From Pseudomonas paraeruginosa PA7 (GTDB taxonomy: Bacteria; Pseudomonadota; Gammaproteobacteria; Pseudomonadales; Pseudomonadaceae): a stretch of DNA of 64,000 nt. Below the pieces are notes generated by a model, which ran no database searches, was not told the origin of the DNA, and worked only from the letters and a program-made list of their open reading frames with translations. Shown here one piece after another: positions 26,842 through 35,658 of this stretch. How positions within the stretch are numbered: the first letter of the stretch is position 1; the number at the start of each line of letters is the position of its first letter. The stretch lies in contig NC_009656.1 in the NCBI RefSeq assembly GCF_000017205.1, positions 5,398,001-5,462,000 of the forward strand, given 5' to 3'. A program made the translations under genes and the position numbers.

Positions 26842-26867
26842 CCGCAGCCAGGCCCGCCTGGCTGCGG
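26842..26867 (-). terminator. Hairpin downstream of cdrB
   Basis: 11-bp perfect stem CCGCAGCCAGG / CCTGGCTGCGG with a 4-base loop, 14 bases after the cdrB stop. There is no clear T run on the minus strand, so it may be a weak terminator or a 3' stabiliser. Confidence 0.55.
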
Positions 26868-26880
26868 ATGAAGGAGACGT

Positions 26881-28590
26881 TCAGAAACGCGCCACCACGT
26901 TGAACAGGACTCGCGTATCGCGCTTGCCGTCGCGCTGGTCGGCCGGCTCACCGATGACCTGGCGGGCGATCTCCGGGTTGAACGACAATTGGTCGGTGAG
27001 GTTGAAGCGCACTCCGGCACCTATCGAGCCGAGCTTCTGCTGCTCGTCATCGTCCACGTCGAGGTTGTAGGTCTTGCCCCAGTCGTAGAAAGCGTAGGCC
27101 TGGTAGCTGCGCAGCCAGTTGTAGCCCACCGCCTGGCCGTAGCGCGGCTCGATCTTCAGGGCGAAGCCGCGGTCGCCGGTGATGTTGCCGGGCGCGAAGC
27201 CACGACCGATGCCGCTGCCGCCGACACCGAAGCGCTCGCTCGGCAGCAATGGGTCGAAGCTGTACTGCCACTGCAACTCGCCGTACACCGACCAGGGCCC
27301 GCCGAGGCCCTGCAGGCGGCCGACGTTGCCGTTGAGATAGACGAAGCGGCCGTCGGCCACCTCGCGGGAACGCCGCTCGTCGTCCTTCTTGGTCGCCCCC
27401 CACATGTCCAGGCCGATGTTGTTGCGCACCTCCGCCAGGTTGATGCCCATCCAGCGGTCGACCCAGTCGTAGGTCAGGCGCTGCTGGAACACCCGCACGT
27501 GGTCACGGCCTGGGTTCGAGGCGTCGCTGGCGAAGTCGCGCAGACGGGTCTCGGTATCCTTCCACTGCAACGCCAGGCCACCGCTCAGGTTCTGCGAGCG
27601 CGAGCGGATGAAGGGATGGTTGTAGGCAATGCTGCCTTCGGTGCTCTTGCTGACGCTGTCGAAGGGGAACACCGAGTCCGGGATGTCCGGGTTGACCTTC
27701 GAATAGGAGCCCATGATCTGCAGGGTATCGCCGGCGAACATGCCGCCCAGCGGCAGCGTGCCGCGCAACTGGATGTAGCGGGTGGCGTCGCTGAACGGCG
27801 AGATCGCGCCGAGCACGTCGATCTGCTCGTAGAAGCCCAGGCGGGAAAACTCGGTGGCGCCGAAGGCCAGGGTGGTCGGATCGGTGTAGTGCGAGCCACG
27901 GTTGTCGAGACTGACGAAGCCCTCGTAGCGCTGCTGCTGCAACGCCACGTCGAGGTTCGACGAGCCCAGCGCCTGGCCGGGGCTGAGCACGCTCTGCACG
28001 TTCACCCCCGGCAGGTCGCCGACCAGCAGCAGGCCGCGCTCCAGCGTGTCGGCGTCCAGCGGGCGCTTCTCGCTGAGCGGCGCGAGCAGTTCCTCCACCC
28101 GCACCCGCGGCCCGTCGACGGTGCCCTTGATCTGCACGTGCTCGAGGTAGCCCTCGATCACCTGCAGGCGCACCTTGCCGCCCTCGATGCTCTGTTCCGG
28201 CACCACCACCTGGGTCAGCAGGTAGCCGTCCTGACGGTACTTGGCGGTCAGGCGGTTGGCCAGGTCGACCAGTTCGGCCAGGGAAACCTGCTTGCCGAGC
28301 ATGTGCTGGTAGTAGGACTCGAGCACCGCCTTGTCGTAGCGGGTATTGCCTTCGATGCGAATCTCGCGCAGTTCGAAGCGGATCTGTTCACTGCCTTGCG
28401 GCGCGACCTGCCTGGGTACCACCAGCGGCGCCTCGGGCTTGGCCTGCGGCTCGCTGCGCGGCTTGAAGCGTTCATCGAGCTGGGATGGCTGTACAGTCCC
28501 TGGCAACTCCACGGCGGCGGCGGATGCTGCCAGCATCCCGCAGCCACAGAGCGTCACCCAGCGAAGCGTCCATTGCGAAGGTTTCATCAT
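26881..28590 (-). CDS. cdrB: CdrB, two-partner secretion outer-membrane transporter
   Basis: 569 residues. Signal peptide (TLCGCGMLAASAAA), a proline-rich linker, a POTRA_2 domain at about 70-150 (IRFELREIRIEGNTRYDK), then a 16-strand beta barrel of the ShlB/FhaC type ending in the OMP-typical C-terminal Phe (VVARF). GSGIGRGF near residue 455 may correspond to the loop-6 motif. It exports CdrA across the outer membrane. Two ATGs are adjacent (28590 and 28587); GAGG favours the second by spacing. It follows cdrA by 59 bp. Confidence 0.94.
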   Translation of the reverse strand: MMKPSQWTLRWVTLCGCGMLAASAAAVELPGTVQPSQLDERFKPRSEPQAKPEAPLVVPRQVAPQGSEQIRFELREIRIEGNTRYDKAVLESYYQHMLGKQVSLAELVDLANRLTAKYRQDGYLLTQVVVPEQSIEGGKVRLQVIEGYLEHVQIKGTVDGPRVRVEELLAPLSEKRPLDADTLERGLLLVGDLPGVNVQSVLSPGQALGSSNLDVALQQQRYEGFVSLDNRGSHYTDPTTLAFGATEFSRLGFYEQIDVLGAISPFSDATRYIQLRGTLPLGGMFAGDTLQIMGSYSKVNPDIPDSVFPFDSVSKSTEGSIAYNHPFIRSRSQNLSGGLALQWKDTETRLRDFASDASNPGRDHVRVFQQRLTYDWVDRWMGINLAEVRNNIGLDMWGATKKDDERRSREVADGRFVYLNGNVGRLQGLGGPWSVYGELQWQYSFDPLLPSERFGVGGSGIGRGFAPGNITGDRGFALKIEPRYGQAVGYNWLRSYQAYAFYDWGKTYNLDVDDDEQQKLGSIGAGVRFNLTDQLSFNPEIARQVIGEPADQRDGKRDTRVLFNVVARF

Positions 28591-28607
28591 TCACCTCGGG
28601 CAAATGA

Positions 28608-28635
28608 CGCGCTATCGCCCGAGGGCGATAGCGCG
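28608..28635 (-). promoter_or_regulatory. Strong hairpin between cdrA and cdrB
   Basis: 13-bp perfect inverted repeat (CGCGCTATCGCCC / GGGCGATAGCGCG) with only two bases between the arms, 14 bases after the cdrA stop and ahead of the cdrB ribosome site. It has no T run. It may set the ratio of adhesin to transporter by attenuation or mRNA protection. Confidence 0.6.
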
Positions 28636-28649
28636 CACTGCGAAAAGGG

Positions 28650-31600
28650 TTAGAAGTTCAGAGGCTTGTTGAAGCAGCTCCAGTAGTCGGCCAGGTAGCT
28701 CTGGTTCGAGCAGCCCGCCCCACTCTCCGCCTCTGCCCGCAGCGGACGATCGGTGAACTGGCCCACCCGCTTGGCGCTGGCGTCCTCGGCCGGACCCGCG
28801 GCGGTCGCCGGCAGCAGGTTCGGGTCGCTGACGTCCATCCCCAGAGCGTAGGCACGCAGGAAGGGATTTTCGAGGAACGGGTTTTCCAGCGTGGTGGTGC
28901 GGTAGACCGCGTCCCCGGGGGTATCCGGATCGCGCCCTTTCTGCAGTTCGCGCAGATCGGAGAACGCCGCCAGTTGGCCCAGGTCGCCCGGATTGACCGG
29001 CAGCGGCAGGATGCTCAGCAGGTTGCCCTGGTAGTTGAGCTGATAGTTGCCGCTGGTAAGCGCGAGCCCGCCCTGGAGGATGTCGTACTGGCCGACCGCC
29101 TCGCCGCCCATCCGACCGAGTCCACCGGCGAGCACCTGGCCGGCACTGTCGCCATTCTTCAGGCCGCTCACCTGGTAGGTCAGCGCCGGGTCGACGCTGC
29201 CGACCTGCTTGCTCTTGGCGTCGGCGAATACGTTGAGCAGCGCCTTGGTGATGGTCAGGTCATTGCCCTGGTAGGCCAGGTCATAGTTGCCGCTGGTCAG
29301 CACCAGGCCGCCCTGGTTGATGCCATACACGCCCACGTTCTCGCCCGCGGCACGGTTCAGCCCGCCGGTGAGGATCGCGCCTGCACTGTCGCCGTTCTTC
29401 AGACCGCTGACCTGGTAGGTCAGGCTCGGGTCGGCATCGCCGTAGACCTTGGTCTTGGCGTCGGCGATCACGTTCAGCAGCGCCTTGGTGATGGTCAGGT
29501 CATTGCCCTGGTAGGCCAGGTCGTAGTTGCCGCTGTTCAGTGCCAGGTCGCCCTGGTTGATGCCGTACACACCCACGTTCTCGCCCGCGGCACGGTTCAG
29601 CCCGCCGGTGAGGATCGCGCCTGCGCTGTCGCCGTTCTTCAGCCCGCTGACCTGGTAGGTCAGGCTCGGGTCGGCATCGCCGTAGACCTTGGTCTTGGCG
29701 TCGGCGATCACGTTCAGCAGCGCCTTGGTGATGGTCAGGTTATTGCCCTGATAGCTCAGGTCGTAGTTGCCGCTGTTCAGTGCCAGGTCGCCCTGGTTGA
29801 TGCCGTACACACCCACGTTCTCGCCCGCGGCACGGTTCAGCCCGCCGGTCAGGATCGAACCGGCGCTGTCGCCGTTCTTCAGCCCGCTGACCTGGTAGGT
29901 CAGGCTCGGGTCGGCATCGCCGTAGACCTTGGTCTTGGCGTCGGCGATCACGTTCAGCAGCGCCTTGGTGATGGTCAGGTTGTTGCCCTGGTAGGCCAGG
30001 TCGTAGTTGCCGCTGTTCAATGCCAGGTCGCCCTGGTTGATGCCGTACACGCCCACGTTCTCGCCCGCGGCACGGTTCAGCCCGCCGGTGAGGATCGCGC
30101 CTGCGCTGTCGCCGTTCTTCAGACCGCTGACCTGGTAGGTCAGGCTCGGGTCGGCGTCGCCGTAGACCTTGGTCTTGGCGTCGGCGATCACGTTCAGCAG
30201 CGCCTTGGTGATGGTCAGGTTGTTGCCCTGGTAGGCCAGGTCGTAGTTGCCGCTGTTCAATGCCAGGTCGCCCTGGTTGATGCCGTACACGCCCACGTTC
30301 TCGCCCGCGGCACGGTTCAGCCCGCCGGTGAGGATCGCGCCTGCGCTGTCGCCGTTCTTCAGACCGCTGACCTGGTAGGTCAGGCTCGGGTCGGCGTCGC
30401 CGTAGACCTTGGTCTTGGCGTCGGCGATCACGTTCAGCAGCGCCTTGGTGATGGTCAGGTCATTGCCCTGGTAGGCCAGGTCGTAGTTGCCGCTGTTCAA
30501 TGCCAGGTCGCCCTGGTTGATGCCGTACACGCCCACGTTCTCGCCCGCGGCGCGGTTCAGGCCACCGGTCAGGATCGAACCGGCGCTGTCGCCATTCTTC
30601 AGCCCGCTGACCCGGTAGGTCAGGCTCGGATCGGCGTCGCCGTAGACCTTGGTCTTGGCGTCGGCGATCACGTTCAGCAGCGCCTTGGTGATGGTCAGGT
30701 TGTTGCCCTGATAGCTCAGGTCGTAGTTGCCGCTGTTCAGTGCCAGGTCGCCCTGGTTTATGCCGTAGGTGCCGACATTTTCACCGGCAACTCGACTCAG
30801 GCTACCGCCGTTGAGCACGGCGCCGGCGGTGTCGCCGTTCTTCAGCCCAGACACTTGGTAGGTCAGCGCCGGATCGGCATCGCCATAGACCTTGGTCTTG
30901 GCATCGGCGATCACGTTCAGCAGCGCCTTGGTGATGGTCAGGTTGTTGCCCTGGTAGGCCAGGTCGTAGTTGCCGCTGTTCAATGCCAGGTCGCCCTGGT
31001 TGATGCCGTACACGCCCACGTTCTCGCCCGCGGCACGGTTCAGCCCGCCGGTGAGGATCGCGCCGGCGCTGTCGCCGTTCTTCAGGCCGCTGACCTGATA
31101 GGTCAGGCTCGGGTCGGCGTCGCCGTAGACCTTGGTCTTGGCGTCGGCGATCACGTTCAGCAGCGCCTTGGTGATGGTCAGGTTATTGCCCTGATAGCTC
31201 AGGTCGTAGTTGCCGCTGTTCAGTGCCAGGTCGCCCTGGTTGATGCCGTACACGCCCACGTTCTCGCCCGCGGCGCGGTTCAGCCCGCCGGTCAGGATCG
31301 CGCCGGCGCTGTCGCCGTTCTTCAGGCCGCTGACCTGATAGGTCAGGCTCGGGTCGGCGTCGCCGTAGACCTTGGTCTTGGCGTCGGCGATCACGTTCAG
31401 CAGCGCCTTGGTGATGGTCAGGTTATTGCCCTGATAGCTCAGGTCGTAGTTGCCGCTGTTCAGTGCCAGGTCGCCCTGGTTGATGCCGTACACGCCCACG
31501 TTCTCGCCCGCGGCGCGGTTCAGCCCGCCGGTCAGGATCGAACCGGCGCTGTCGCCGTTCTTCAGACCGCTGACCTGGTAGGTCAGGCTCGGGTCGGCAT

Positions 31601-34600
31601 CGCCGTAGACCTTGGTCTTGGCGTCGGCGATCACGTTCAGCAGCGCCTTGGTGATGGTCAGGTTGTTGCCCTGGTAGGCCAGGTCGTAGTTGCCGCTGTT
31701 CAATGCCAGGTCGCCCTGGTTGATGCCGTACACGCCCACGTTCTCGCCCGCGGCACGGTTCAGCCCGCCGGTGAGGATCGCGCCGGCGCTATCGCCGTTC
31801 TTCAGCCCGCTGACCTGGTAGGTCAGGCTCGGGTCGGCGTCGCCGTAGACCTTGGTCTTGGCGTCGGCGATCACGTTCAGCAGCGCCTTGGTGATGGTCA
31901 GGTTATTGCCCTGGTAGGCCAGGTCGTAGTTGCCGCTGTTCAATGCCAGGTCGCCCTGGTTGATGCCGTACACGCCCACGTTCTCGCCCGCGGCACGGTT
32001 CAGCCCGCCGGTGAGGATCGCGCCGGCGCTATCGCCGTTCTTCAGCCCGCTGACCTGGTAGGTCAGGCTCGGGTCGGCATCGCCGTAGACCTTGGTCTTG
32101 GCGTCGGCGATCACGTTCAGCAGCGCCTTGGTGATGGTCAGGTCGTTGCCCTGGTAATTCAGCGTGTAGTTGCTGCTGACCAGGCCCAGGCCGCCCTGGT
32201 TGATGCCATAGACCCCGACGTTCTCGCCCGCCACGCGACTCAGGCTGCCGCCATTGAGCACCGCGCCGGCGGTATCGCCGCGCTTCAGGCCGGAGACCTG
32301 GTAGGTGAGGGTCGGATCCAGGTCGCCGTACACCTTGGTCTTGGCGTCGGCGATCACGTTCAGTTGCGCCGGCGTGATGCGCAGGTCGTTGCCGACGTAG
32401 CTCAGGGTGTAGTTGGCGGTATTGAGGCCCAGCCCGCCCTGGAGAATCCCGTAGTTGCCGACGTTCTCGCCGGCCACCCGGCCCAGGTTGCCGGTCAGCA
32501 CGCTACCCGCGGTGTCGCCGTTCTTCAGACCGCTGACCTGATAGGTCAGGCTCGGATCGGCGTCGCCATAGACCTTGCTCCTGGCGTCGGCGCTGACGAT
32601 CAGTTGCGCCGGGGTGACCGTCAGCTTGCCGTCCTGGCGTACCAGCTGGTAGCGCTGGCTGAAGTATTCGCTGCCGTTGGCATTGCCGGTGATCGCGTAT
32701 TGCCCGACGTTCGACGCCTGGGTCGCAGTGGTGCTGGCGGTCACCTGGTAGAGGTCGTTGAACTGGCTGTTGACATAGGCATCGATGGCATTGATGCCGG
32801 ACATGGTCGCCGTCAGCGCCGGGTTGGCATCGCCGTAGACGCGGCTGGCATCGCCGGCGGTCAGGGTGGCGGTCTGCTGGCGCGAGAGAATGTCGCCAGC
32901 GGTGGTAGTGGTCTTGAACATTTCCACCTGGGCGCGCTCGGCAAAGCTGCCGAATGGCCCCTCGCGCATGAACAGGTCGAGGCGGGTGTCGACGCGGCTG
33001 GTCTTGCCGCCCAGGCCGAAGATCAGTTCCTCGGTCAGGCCGGTGCCGACGTCGTACTGCAACTCGTCAGTCACCCCGATCACCCCGCCGAAGCCCTTCA
33101 CGCCCCAACTGGTGCCCCAGTTGCCGGCCCAGGTGGTGACGCTGCCGTTGCCGGCGGCGACGGTGAAGCCGCTGGGCGTGCCGCCGGTCGGCGTGGCCGT
33201 GACGTCGCTGCCGTTGACCCGGTAGCGCAGGTTGGTCACCAGGTAATCCGACGAGTCGTTGGTCGGGAAGCTGGCGGAGCCGCTGACCCGGCGGTAGGGC
33301 AGCGCGGTGAAGACCAGGCGGTCGAACTCGCTGTTGCCGTCGGCGGTCAGGGTGTAGTTGCCGGTGGTGCCTCTGCTGTTGGCCTCGAGGACCCGGGTAC
33401 CGACGCTGGAGACGATGTTCTGCGCGGTGCCGGTCATGCTCTGGCTGGCGATGAACGGATCGAACACCGTGCCGCTGGTGGTCACACCGGTGGAGTTGCT
33501 CTGCCGGTACTTCAACGCGCCATTGAAGGTCTGCAGCGCCAGGTTGCCGGCGTAGTTGTCCCAGGAACCGAGATCGATGCTGCCGGCACGACCGGCCAGG
33601 TTGGCGGCGATCAGCGCGGTACCGGCCTGCTGGCTGATCTTGCCGGTGGTGCTGGTCTGCATCCACAGGGTGCCGCTGCCAAGGTCGACGATGCCACTGG
33701 TCTGCGGGGTGCCACCGCTGAGGAAGTTGATATTGCCGCCGGCGCGGATCGCCAGGCTGCCGTTGCGGAACAGGATCGGCGCGGAGATGTCCACCGCGCC
33801 GGCCGGGCCGGTGGCGATCAGCTCCAGGCCACGGCTGGCGCCGCCCAGGTTGTTGGTGATCAGCGGCGCCTCGACCGACAGCCGGTCGCTGGCGCTGAGG
33901 GTAACCCGGCCGCCGGCCAGCGCGCCGGTGACCACCGAGGCATTGACCGTCGCGTTGCCGCTGGCGCCATTGGCTCCCCCGACCGAGCCGGAGGTGCCGC
34001 CGGAGGCGACGATGCGCAGGGTGGTCGGGTCGAGCAGCCAGGTGCCGCCGTTGCCGTAGGGTGCCGCGACGCTGACGTAGGCGCTGTCGGCGATGCTCAG
34101 GTTGACCTTGCCGGAGGTTTCCACCAGGCCGCCGTTGCCGCCCTGGGCACCGCCCCGGGCGAGGATCCGCCCGTCCATGCGGGTATTGCCGTCCGACCAG
34201 ACCACGGCGAGGCCGCCGTTGCCCTTGCCGGTTGCGGAAACGTCGATGCTGGAGCCCTTGTCCAGCGTGGTGTTCTTCGCCCGGGGCAGTTCGCCGCGGC
34301 CCTGGAAGTCGCCGCCGATGCGTACGCTGCCACCCTGGGCGGCGCCGCGCGCATCGACGCTGGCGCTGCTCGCCAGGACCACCTGCTGGCCGCTGACCAG
34401 CACGTCGCCACCATTCTTCGGTCCGCTGACGTCGATCTTGCCGGCGACCTGGATGTCCCCGGACTTGCTCACCAGCGCCACGCTGCCCTCGCGCACCTCG
34501 GTGCCGCGGGCGAGGATCACGCCGGACAGGTTGACCGCGTTATCGACCACCCGCGAGGCCTGCTCGGCGGTGATCAGCACGCTGCCGCCATCGGCCTGGA

Positions 34601-35339
34601 TGGCCCCGCCGTTGCTGACCAGCGCCTGGGCATCCTGCGGCTTGCGGGTGACCGGGTCGGTCACCGCGATCGACACCAGGCCGTCGCCGTAGAGGTCGAT
34701 GGTGGCGGCGTTGCCGGCGGCCATCGCCACGGTGCCGAGGCGCGCGTTGATCACGCCGTTGTTGGCCACCGACGGCGCGACGAAGGCCGCCAGGCCTTTC
34801 TCGGCGACGCTGATGCTGCCGTCGTTGACGATCCGCGCATTGGGGTTGCCGGGCTGGTCGAAGATCAGCTTGCCCTGGCGGAAGTGTTCGTCGCTGATGT
34901 TCGCCGTGGTGGTGATCAGGGAGCCGACGTCGACCTTGGCCGTGCCGCTGAATACCACGCCGTTGGAGTTGTAGATGATCACCTGCCCGGGCGCCGAGAT
35001 GCGCCCGGCGATCACGCTTTCCTGGCCGGCGGTGACCCGGTTCAGGGTCGACGAGGTCACCCCGGGTTGGTTGAAGCGCACCGCTTCGTCGGCGGACACG
35101 TCGAAGCCCTTCCAGTTGATGATCGCGCGCTGGGTGCTCTGGTCGATCAGCGTGGTCTTGCCCTGCTGGCTGATCTTGATCTCGTTGGGGTTGAACTGGG
35201 CACCGGTGGGCGCCGCCATGGCCGCATTGATACTGGCGATGGCGAACATCAGGGTGCTGCTGGCGGCGAGGACGAAACGACCCTCCCTACCGGCTTTCGA
35301 AGTGGTGCGCTTGTCGCGCTGGTTATCCGGACGGACCAT
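28650..35339 (-). CDS. cdrA: CdrA, c-di-GMP-regulated biofilm matrix adhesin
   Basis: 2229-residue secreted adhesin that binds Psl polysaccharide and cross-links cells. Order: extended signal peptide to about residue 44 (SSTLMFAIASINAAMAA), TPS secretion domain (WKGFDVSADEAVRFNQPG, NSNGVVFSG), a beta-helical region, then 15 MBG-type repeats of about 80 residues. The C-terminus has TAAG at 2179-2182, the LapG cleavage motif, and two Cys at 2210 and 2222 that form the retention hook. An RGD triplet lies in the second repeat. The ATG at 35339 follows GGGAGA; the frame is open further up without a ribosome site. I recall about 2150 residues for PAO1, so this allele seems longer. Confidence 0.95.
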   Translation of the reverse strand: MVRPDNQRDKRTTSKAGREGRFVLAASSTLMFAIASINAAMAAPTGAQFNPNEIKISQQGKTTLIDQSTQRAIINWKGFDVSADEAVRFNQPGVTSSTLNRVTAGQESVIAGRISAPGQVIIYNSNGVVFSGTAKVDVGSLITTTANISDEHFRQGKLIFDQPGNPNARIVNDGSISVAEKGLAAFVAPSVANNGVINARLGTVAMAAGNAATIDLYGDGLVSIAVTDPVTRKPQDAQALVSNGGAIQADGGSVLITAEQASRVVDNAVNLSGVILARGTEVREGSVALVSKSGDIQVAGKIDVSGPKNGGDVLVSGQQVVLASSASVDARGAAQGGSVRIGGDFQGRGELPRAKNTTLDKGSSIDVSATGKGNGGLAVVWSDGNTRMDGRILARGGAQGGNGGLVETSGKVNLSIADSAYVSVAAPYGNGGTWLLDPTTLRIVASGGTSGSVGGANGASGNATVNASVVTGALAGGRVTLSASDRLSVEAPLITNNLGGASRGLELIATGPAGAVDISAPILFRNGSLAIRAGGNINFLSGGTPQTSGIVDLGSGTLWMQTSTTGKISQQAGTALIAANLAGRAGSIDLGSWDNYAGNLALQTFNGALKYRQSNSTGVTTSGTVFDPFIASQSMTGTAQNIVSSVGTRVLEANSRGTTGNYTLTADGNSEFDRLVFTALPYRRVSGSASFPTNDSSDYLVTNLRYRVNGSDVTATPTGGTPSGFTVAAGNGSVTTWAGNWGTSWGVKGFGGVIGVTDELQYDVGTGLTEELIFGLGGKTSRVDTRLDLFMREGPFGSFAERAQVEMFKTTTTAGDILSRQQTATLTAGDASRVYGDANPALTATMSGINAIDAYVNSQFNDLYQVTASTTATQASNVGQYAITGNANGSEYFSQRYQLVRQDGKLTVTPAQLIVSADARSKVYGDADPSLTYQVSGLKNGDTAGSVLTGNLGRVAGENVGNYGILQGGLGLNTANYTLSYVGNDLRITPAQLNVIADAKTKVYGDLDPTLTYQVSGLKRGDTAGAVLNGGSLSRVAGENVGVYGINQGGLGLVSSNYTLNYQGNDLTITKALLNVIADAKTKVYGDADPSLTYQVSGLKNGDSAGAILTGGLNRAAGENVGVYGINQGDLALNSGNYDLAYQGNNLTITKALLNVIADAKTKVYGDADPSLTYQVSGLKNGDSAGAILTGGLNRAAGENVGVYGINQGDLALNSGNYDLAYQGNNLTITKALLNVIADAKTKVYGDADPSLTYQVSGLKNGDSAGSILTGGLNRAAGENVGVYGINQGDLALNSGNYDLSYQGNNLTITKALLNVIADAKTKVYGDADPSLTYQVSGLKNGDSAGAILTGGLNRAAGENVGVYGINQGDLALNSGNYDLSYQGNNLTITKALLNVIADAKTKVYGDADPSLTYQVSGLKNGDSAGAILTGGLNRAAGENVGVYGINQGDLALNSGNYDLAYQGNNLTITKALLNVIADAKTKVYGDADPALTYQVSGLKNGDTAGAVLNGGSLSRVAGENVGTYGINQGDLALNSGNYDLSYQGNNLTITKALLNVIADAKTKVYGDADPSLTYRVSGLKNGDSAGSILTGGLNRAAGENVGVYGINQGDLALNSGNYDLAYQGNDLTITKALLNVIADAKTKVYGDADPSLTYQVSGLKNGDSAGAILTGGLNRAAGENVGVYGINQGDLALNSGNYDLAYQGNNLTITKALLNVIADAKTKVYGDADPSLTYQVSGLKNGDSAGAILTGGLNRAAGENVGVYGINQGDLALNSGNYDLAYQGNNLTITKALLNVIADAKTKVYGDADPSLTYQVSGLKNGDSAGSILTGGLNRAAGENVGVYGINQGDLALNSGNYDLSYQGNNLTITKALLNVIADAKTKVYGDADPSLTYQVSGLKNGDSAGAILTGGLNRAAGENVGVYGINQGDLALNSGNYDLAYQGNDLTITKALLNVIADAKTKVYGDADPSLTYQVSGLKNGDSAGAILTGGLNRAAGENVGVYGINQGGLVLTSGNYDLAYQGNDLTITKALLNVFADAKSKQVGSVDPALTYQVSGLKNGDSAGQVLAGGLGRMGGEAVGQYDILQGGLALTSGNYQLNYQGNLLSILPLPVNPGDLGQLAAFSDLRELQKGRDPDTPGDAVYRTTTLENPFLENPFLRAYALGMDVSDPNLLPATAAGPAEDASAKRVGQFTDRPLRAEAESGAGCSNQSYLADYWSCFNKPLNF
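29010..32618 (-). repeat. 240-bp tandem repeats within cdrA (15 units)
   Basis: 15 head-to-tail units of 240 bp (two are 243 bp through one extra codon). Units 3 to 14 in protein order, about 29245-32140, are nearly identical at the DNA level apart from unit 8, with variation at a few codons such as GAILTGG/GSILTGG and LAYQGN/LSYQGN. The first two and the last unit are diverged, as is a partial related unit before the array. Each encodes an MBG-like beta domain beginning KALLNVIADAKTKVYGDADP. Confidence 0.92.
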
Positions 35340-35390
35340 GAAAATCTCCCTATCTACGTGGCGCACGTCAGTTTTCCAGCACTTCATTTC

Positions 35391-35404
35391 GTCAGTTAAA
35401 TGAC
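35391..35404 (-). promoter_or_regulatory. FleQ-type binding site upstream of cdrA
   Basis: GTCAGTTAAATGAC, 52 bp before the cdrA start, close to the published FleQ consensus GTCaNTAAAtTGAC. FleQ represses or activates cdrAB according to c-di-GMP. Confidence 0.7.
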
Positions 35405-35542
35405 GAAAATCTGAGAAGTAATTCACATGGCGCCCTATGTGCCAAAAAAATGCCTTCCAGATCAAAAAATGTCCACTTGAAAGGGCGACCGTTCGTCGGA
35501 GTGACTCAAAAATGACACTACGAAGGTTAAATATGTAACAAC

Positions 35543-35556
35543 GTCAAAAAACCGAC
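35543..35556 (-). promoter_or_regulatory. Possible second FleQ-type site
   Basis: GTCAAAAAACCGAC keeps the outer GTCA/GAC of the FleQ consensus with three mismatches, about 150 bp upstream of the first site. The 319 bp between cdrA and hprA hold no other gene. Confidence 0.4.
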
Positions 35557-35658
35557 AATACTTTCGAGATAATCACTGTCAAGAAAACCGGAAAGCCCGC
35601 CTGGCGCGGGGGTTTGCTAGGCTAGGCAGCCTTCGCTCGCTGCCGCCAAGGACCTTCC

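Noticed and set aside
29010-32618. CRISPR-like repetitive array
   Set aside because: Units are 240 bp, coding throughout and in frame with cdrA, without short repeats and unique spacers.
28974-35399. A 2141-codon open frame on the + strand opposite cdrA
   Set aside because: It is the mirror of the repetitive GC-rich cdrA coding sequence; its protein is a low-complexity Val/Gln/Asp repeat with no start signal or domain.
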